Shown here: positions 59,812-64,000 of the stretch, in pieces
Position numbering within the stretch: position 1 is the first letter of the stretch
Layout: the number at the start of each line of letters is the position of its first letter
DNA from: Streptomyces sp. NBC_01217
GTDB taxonomy: Bacteria > Actinomycetota > Actinomycetes > Streptomycetales > Streptomycetaceae
Length of the DNA: 64,000 nt
NCBI RefSeq assembly: GCF_035994185.1
Contig: NZ_CP108538.1
Coordinates: forward strand, 62,001-126,000
Direction: 5' to 3'
Program-made: the position numbers and the translations under genes
The notes under the pieces: generated by a model
The model's database searches: none
What the model was told of the DNA's origin: nothing
What the model saw: the letters and a program-made list of their open reading frames with translations, nothing else

Positions 59812-60801
59812 TCAGCCCTGGAGGGTGGCGAGCCAGTCGGTCAGCAGGCGGTTGACCTCGTCGGGGCGCTCCTGCTGGATCCAGTGGCCGCAGGCGTCCA
59901 GGAGGTGGGAGGCCGACAGGCCGGGGAGGGTGGTGGGGTAGGCGTCGATGGCGTCGGACATCCAGGTGGTGGAGGCGTCCAGGGCGCCGCCGATGAACAG
60001 GGACGGCTGCTTGATCGGGGCTCCGCGGTGCGGGGCGAGTTCTTCCCAGTCGCGGTCCATGTTGCGGTAGCGGTTGAGAGCGCCGGTCAGGCCGGTGCGC
60101 TCGAACTCCCCGGCGTAGACGTCGAGGTCGTCCTTGCTCAGCCAGGCCGGGAGGACCCCCGTGGGGAAGCGGTCGCGCAGTCGGCCGCCGGCGCGGGCAA
60201 CGAAGTGGGGGTCTGGCTCGCCCTGGGCGGGCATGGTGTCGGCGGACAGGGCCGCGTAGAAGCCCGCGAGCCAGCCCCGGACGTCGGGCTCGATCTCCGC
60301 CTCGGCGCGGCCGGGCTTCTGGAAGTAGGAGACGTAGAGCTCCTGCTCGGGGCCGCCGATCCGGCCGAAGATGTCGGTCGGGCGCGGGCCGCCGGGCGGT
60401 GCGTAGGGGACGCTCAGCAGGCCGACGGCACGGAAGACCTCGGGGCGGAGCAGGGCCGAGGCGGAGGCAATGTTGGCGCCCCAGTCATGGCCGACCACCA
60501 CCGCGCTCTCCTCTCCGAGGGCACGCACGACGGCAACGTTGTCCTCCACCAGGTCGAGCATCCGGTAGGCCTCGGTCGCCTCCGGCTTGGAGGAACGGCC
60601 GTAGCCGCGCACGTCGATCGCCACCGCCCGGTAGTCGGCCGCAGCGAGGGCCGGGAGCTGGCGGCGCCAGGAGTACCAGGACTCGGGGAAGCCGTGGACG
60701 AGCAAAACCAGCGGGCCGGTGCCCTGCTCGACCAGGTGCAGGCGCCCGGCCGGGGCCTCGACGGTGCGGTGGCGGAGCTCGGCGGTCGGCTCGGGCTGCA
60801 T
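59812..60801 (-). CDS. Alpha/beta hydrolase, epoxide-hydrolase type
   Basis: A 329-residue hydrolase. The HGFPESWYSWR oxyanion-hole motif is near residue 40, and the nucleophile is Asp in VVGHDWGANIA (Sm-x-D-x-Sm elbow). The cap domain spans ~130-230, a late acidic region lies around FIGGALDASTTWM, and the catalytic His is in LDACGHWIQQERPDEVN. An Asp nucleophile with HGFPE is typical of soluble epoxide hydrolases, less so of haloalkane dehalogenases. GAGGAGAAG precedes ATG 60801. Divergent from an XRE-cupin regulator 141 bp away, which probably controls it. Confidence 0.9.
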   Translation of the reverse strand: MQPEPTAELRHRTVEAPAGRLHLVEQGTGPLVLLVHGFPESWYSWRRQLPALAAADYRAVAIDVRGYGRSSKPEATEAYRMLDLVEDNVAVVRALGEESAVVVGHDWGANIASASALLRPEVFRAVGLLSVPYAPPGGPRPTDIFGRIGGPEQELYVSYFQKPGRAEAEIEPDVRGWLAGFYAALSADTMPAQGEPDPHFVARAGGRLRDRFPTGVLPAWLSKDDLDVYAGEFERTGLTGALNRYRNMDRDWEELAPHRGAPIKQPSLFIGGALDASTTWMSDAIDAYPTTLPGLSASHLLDACGHWIQQERPDEVNRLLTDWLATLQG

Positions 60802-60942
60802 GGGCTTCTCCTCGATTCGCGGGCGGACGCGGCTGCCCATCGATCATGCGGCACGGCACCCGCCCGACGCGATCAGCCTTGCCCTTCTGGCAAACTCGCA
60901 GGACAGAGCGGTGGAGCGGCACGGAAAGAAGGAGCGGGAAAG

Positions 60943-61593
60943 GTGGCAGTCGAAGACGTGGACGGCACGCTGGCCGCGATGGGGCCCCGGTTGCGGGCCG
61001 CGCGCGAGCACCGCAGTGCGACGCTCGCCGGTGTCAGCTGCGCGACCGGCATCTCGACCAGCACGCTGTCCCGGATCGAGACCGGCCGGCGCAAGCCCAC
61101 CCTGGAGGTGCTGCTGCAGCTGTCGAAGGAGTACGGCGTCTCCCTGGACGAACTGGCCGGCACCGCGCCCGCCCCCGCGGCCGAGCCGCGCGCTACGGCG
61201 CCGCTGAGCTTCGGGGATGACAAGGCGGTGCTGCCGTTGACCCGGTACGTCGGCGGCCTGCACGCCCACAAGCACGTCCTGCCCGCTGTCGAGGGTCGGC
61301 CCGCACGGCCGCGGCAGGTCTCCCACGAGGGCTACGAGTGGCTGTGCGTCCTGTACGGGCGGCTGTGGCTCGCGCTCGGCGACCAAGACCTCGTCCTGAC
61401 TGCCGGGGACGTTGCCGAGTTCGACACCCGCACCCCGCATGGGGTGGTGAACGCCGGCTCCGGCGGGCCTGTTGAGTACCTGATTATGTTCGGGCCCCAG
61501 GGCGAGCGCCTACGGCTGCGCACCCCTCCGGCCGTTGGCCGCGGGGACCGCCAGCCGAATCGCGCCCAGGCCGGCCGCGAAGCGCAGCCGTAG
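60943..61593 (+). CDS. XRE-family regulator with C-terminal cupin
   Basis: A 216-residue regulator. The helix-turn-helix domain at ~8-68 is LRAAREHRSATLAGVSCATGISTSTLSRIETGRRKPTLEVLLQLSKEYGVSLDEL. The cupin_2 domain at ~125-190 has HEGYEWLCVLYGRLWLALGDQDLVLTAGDVAEFDTRTPHGVVNAG, with His/Glu metal-type positions. Such proteins sense small molecules and repress nearby genes. GTG 60943 follows AAGGAG by 8 bp. Its divergence from the epoxide hydrolase suggests local control. The last ~25 residues are Arg/Gln-rich and may be altered by a junction, since the DNA beyond is a patchwork. Confidence 0.88.
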   Translation: MAVEDVDGTLAAMGPRLRAAREHRSATLAGVSCATGISTSTLSRIETGRRKPTLEVLLQLSKEYGVSLDELAGTAPAPAAEPRATAPLSFGDDKAVLPLTRYVGGLHAHKHVLPAVEGRPARPRQVSHEGYEWLCVLYGRLWLALGDQDLVLTAGDVAEFDTRTPHGVVNAGSGGPVEYLIMFGPQGERLRLRTPPAVGRGDRQPNRAQAGREAQP

Positions 61594-61689
61594 GCTCCGA
61601 AACCCGTTCCGGCAAGACAGCGAAACCGCGACTTGCGCGCAGGTTCGCGGCCAAGGGCTGCCCAGATTCCTGAAACTCGCGCGCTACCG

Positions 61690-61960
61690 GCCGGACGGCT
61701 CAGAAGATCCGTCGCCGGGAGCAGGGCCACGAGTACGCCGCCGCGCAGCTCGTGGCGCTCGGAGCTCCGCGGCTGCGGCCCGGCTGCGACCCCGCCGTGC
61801 GGCTGCGTCACGCCCTGGTCGCGGTCGGCGCCCGCAACCTCCGGCACCGCAGCGCGCACCGCTACGTGTTCCGGCTCGGTCGAACCCGCCAGGAGCGGGA
61901 AGAGAGCGAACTCGGACTCACCGCCCTGCGGCCGTACCCCGAGCAGCCCGACCCCGAACC
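61690..61960 (+). other. Unrecognised coding remnant
   Basis: A + strand stretch with strong coding-like composition reads AQKIRRREQGHEYAAAQLVALG then APRLRPGCDPAVRLRHALVAVG and RSAHRYVFRLGRTRQEREESELGLTALRPYPEQPDPEPE. No start or natural end is evident and I do not recognise it. It ends where a VOC fragment on the other strand begins, so it is probably a gene fragment. Confidence 0.35.
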
Positions 61961-61961
61961 G

Positions 61962-62268
61962 GAGATGTGGGCGCAGTGCTGTCCCCACGGCATGTCGTTG
62001 GGGCCGCCGCGGACCGAGCCGCCCAGCGCCTCCACCCGGCCGAGCGTCTCGTCGACGTCGTCGACACCGATGCTGAGCAGGATCCGCGACGCCGCCCCAG
62101 TCCCCGGGTTCTCCTTGGCCACCAGCCCGAAGTCGGTGTCGCCGATGCGCAAGCCGAGGTAGAAGGCCGGGCCTTCCGCCGGTGCCCGGAAGATCTCCTC
62201 AGCGCCGAACAATTTCGTATAAAAGCCGAGCAGAACGTCCTGGTCGGCAGTCCCAGCTGGACGGTCTC
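61962..62268 (-). pseudogene. VOC-family protein fragment
   Basis: On the - strand the frame TADQDVLLGFYTKLFGAEEIFRAPAEGPAFYLGLRIGDTDFGLVAKENPGTG and LLSIGVDDVDETLGRVEALGGSVRGGPNDMPWGQ is most of a single glyoxalase-like domain. The first strand is missing at the IS21 junction (about 62268), and the last strand (normally A-H-I-x-DPDGN) is replaced by unrelated sequence at about 61960. Non-functional remnant. Confidence 0.75.
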
Positions 62269-62269
62269 A

Positions 62270-63035
62270 GCGGGCATGCGCCGGTGCAGGAGCAGGACCT
62301 CGATCAGCACTCGGGTGCCCGCCGCGTCGCCGTGTGCCTGCCGGGCAGCGGACCAGAAGGCTTCGTGGGCTTCGGTGAAGGCACCGCTCTGCCGGACAGC
62401 GGCCAGAGCAGTTGATCCGGCCATCGCCCCGGGTTTGACCAGGAGAATTTCCAGGTAGTGGTCGAGTTCGTCACGGTAGTCGTGGCGTTTGGTCAGCCGC
62501 GGATGGAGGGCCACGACCTCCCGCCGGTCGAAGACCAGCAGTTCGTTGCCCCGCAGCAGCAGCACGCGCACGCTCTGGCCGATGAAGCGGGCCGGTACCG
62601 AGTAATGGCACTGGCGGACTGTGATCCGGCTGGTCCGGTCGGCCTTCGGTGTCAGGGTGATCCCGCATTCGAATGCCTCGAACGGCAGGGGTGCCAACGT
62701 CTCAGACTCGGCAGCGAAGTTGAAGCCGACCGTGGTGAGCCTGCCGTGCAGGATTCGGTTGTCCTCGGCGGCATCGATCTCGGCGATCCTCTCGTTCAGC
62801 TCCTCCAGCGAGTCCACCTCGGGGACGGGCACCAGGTGCGTGCGCCGGTACCGGCCGCTTCGTGCTCAACGCCGCCCTTTTCATGGGCGCCTTCCTGGCC
62901 GGGGATGCAGTAGAACGCGTCGAATCCGTAATGCGCCCGGAAAGCCACCCACCGTTCTGACTCCACCCGGCTGCGGCCGGTGCAGACCCGGTTGACGGCC
63001 GGTTTGAGGTTGTCGTAACGGATGTGCCGTGTTGG
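62270..63035 (-). pseudogene. IS21-family istA, middle and C-terminal part, frameshifted
   Basis: Encodes the later part of an IS21 IstA transposase: HIRYDNLKPAVNRV and VAFRAHYGFDAFYCIPGQEGAHEKGGVE (catalytic Glu). A -1 frameshift near 62863 follows, then RYRRTHLVPVPEVDSLEELN, FECGITLTPKADRTSRITVRQCHYSVPARFIG and YLEILLVKPGAMAGSTAL, ending about HRRMPAETV. The N-terminal part lies at the right window edge with ISAs1-like DNA between. No istB is seen to the left, where the element has been cut. Confidence 0.85.
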
Positions 63036-63099
63036 CCAGGGCCCCGGCGTGTGCCCGGCTCGTCCCGGGTTGGAGTGGTTGATCGCGGCAGCGGGCCCC

Positions 63100-63615
63100 G
63101 GAAGCAGGTGAACACGGCACCTGTGGATCATGGAGTTCTCTACGCTTCAAGATCCACGAAGGTGCCGTGTTCGTCCCTCCATCATCTCCTGTCGCTGTTC
63201 CCGCGCCTCACGCACCCCGCCTGGAGGCCCTCGGTGACGCTGCCGCTCAGGGGCAAGTCCGTTGTCTGGTCGCCGAGTTCGAGTCGGTCACCGACCCGCG
63301 AGGGGCTTGCGGAGTGCGTTACCGGCTCTCCTCGCTGCTGGCCCTGGTGGTGTGCGCGATGACGGCGGCGGGCCACGACTCGATCACCGCGGCGGCGGAG
63401 TGGTGCCGTCGTGCGACGCCGCATGAGCTCGCCGCCTTCGGCCTGCCCTGTCACCCGTTGCTGGGCCGCTACCGAGTCCCGAGCGAGAAGACCCTGCGCA
63501 GCGTCCTGGGGCGTCTGGATCCCGGCGAGATCAGCGCGGCCGGCTACGACTACCTCCGGCCCCTGCTGTCCACGCAGCCCCGTCAGCCGGATCCGGTGAT
63601 GCCCGACGGGGGAAC
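63100..63615 (+). pseudogene. ISAs1-family transposase, N-terminal part
   Basis: A GTG-type start near 63167 follows a GTGAACACGGCACC-containing end. It encodes the DDE_Tnp_1-associated N-terminal domain: LVAEFESVTDPRGACGVRYRLSSLLALVVCAMTAAGHDSITAAAEW, LPCHPLLGRYRVPSEKTLRSVLGRLD and RQPDPVMPDGGTEREQRRAHR. The family part stops at about 63610, before the catalytic core, where istA sequence resumes on the other strand. This is a truncated insertion inside istA. Confidence 0.8.
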
Positions 63616-63639
63616 CGAGCGCGAACAGCGCCGGGCCCA

Positions 63640-63998
63640 TCGCACGGCCACCCGCGCCGAGCCCGTGCGGTCCAGGCGGCGGGCGATCGCGCGCAGACTG
63701 TTGAGTACGAAGCGGCGTCGAAGTCGTATTCCGTGAAGAGGCGTTGGTGGATCCGCCGAGCGGTGTGCCTCTGCTTGCGCGGCGCGCTCAGGTCCTCCAG
63801 CAGCATCGCGTCGATCCAGTCCTTGGCCGGGTCCAGGACCGTCCCCCGGGGTCTGGGCACCTTCCGCGGCGGCGGCACTGCCGAACTCAGCGCCTGCCGG
63901 ACCGTCCGGCGGTGAACGCCGTACTTCTCCGCGAGCACACGCTGGGACAGATCCGGATCAAGACACTTGTCCCAACGGATATTCGCGAACAGCTCAAC
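63640..63998 (-). pseudogene. IS21-family istA, N-terminal part (runs off window)
   Basis: The - strand frame entering from the window edge reads VELFANIRWDKCLDPDLSQR, then VLAEKYGVHRRTVRQALSSAVPPPRKVPRPRGTVLDPAKDWIDAMLLEDLSAPRKQRHTARRIHQRL and DFDAASYSTV. This is the helix-turn-helix N-terminus of IstA. Family sequence ends near 63660. The start codon is beyond position 64000. It is separated from the rest of istA by ISAs1-type DNA. Confidence 0.8.
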
Positions 63999-64000
63999 AC

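Noticed and set aside
59884..60942. Start of the XRE regulator extended far upstream (over 350 codons)
   Set aside because: The extension is antisense to the epoxide hydrolase and has no domain; GTG 60943 with AAGGAG gives a normal HTH-cupin protein.
1..64000. Prophage or integrative conjugative element spanning the window
   Set aside because: No phage structural, conjugation or replication genes and no tRNA-flanked attachment repeats were found; the mobile content is IS elements, a transposon and a group II intron.

Overview
The window is high-GC actinobacterial DNA, almost certainly Streptomyces. Supporting signs are the GTG starts, the strong G/C codon-third bias, a spore-associated-protein-A-like secreted protein, and many streptomycete insertion sequences (IS). 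It reads as an accessory, rearranged, chromosome-arm-like region. About half is one type VII secretion (T7SS/ESX-like) toxin locus and most of the rest is layered mobile DNA.

Left edge to 38.6 kb: fragments of an IS701-like and an IS256-like transposase (1-0.98 kb) precede a T7SS locus on the + strand. It has two WXG100 proteins, EccD, a beta-helix/AAA+ (EccA-like) fusion, a divergent unknown gene, two more WXG100-like proteins, EccC with three FtsK-type ATPase modules, and a 7,227-residue protein. That giant has a WXG-type N-terminus, a Pro/Thr/Ser-rich linker, and three near-identical papain-fold glutamine-deamidase-type domains. It is best read as a T7SS-delivered polymorphic toxin. eccB, eccE, mycP and an obvious immunity gene are absent from the window. 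A terminator hairpin separates it from a convergent YbaB/EbfC-type gene and a membrane-anchored ricin-type lectin. An intact IS30 and an IS256 3' half close the block. A 277-bp MITE-like element with an 8-bp target duplication sits inside the right end of that IS256 half.

38.6-43.4 kb: an aerobic molybdenum hydroxylase set (small FeS, FAD and large Mo subunits, CoxSML-like with a form-II type motif). The small-subunit gene is separated from the other two by IS110 and IS5-type remnants.

43.6-46.9 kb: a 3.2-kb IS630-type transposon with near-perfect 31-bp inverted repeats and flanking TA. It carries a hypothetical gene and a divergent tetR/SDR pair with an operator-rich promoter as passengers.

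47.0-55.6 kb: a nest of elements. An IS3 element has an IS4-type element inserted in its terminal repeat (10-bp target duplication). The IS4-type transposase gene is in turn split by a 2.54-kb group II intron whose removal exactly restores a conserved codon. A hemerythrin-domain gene and a second IS3 element follow.

55.6-64 kb: an SDR/VOC operon, a TetR fragment cut by an IS5-type element, a SapA-like secreted protein, an epoxide hydrolase divergent from an XRE-cupin regulator, and fragments of recombinase, VOC, IS21 istA and ISAs1 genes up to the right edge.
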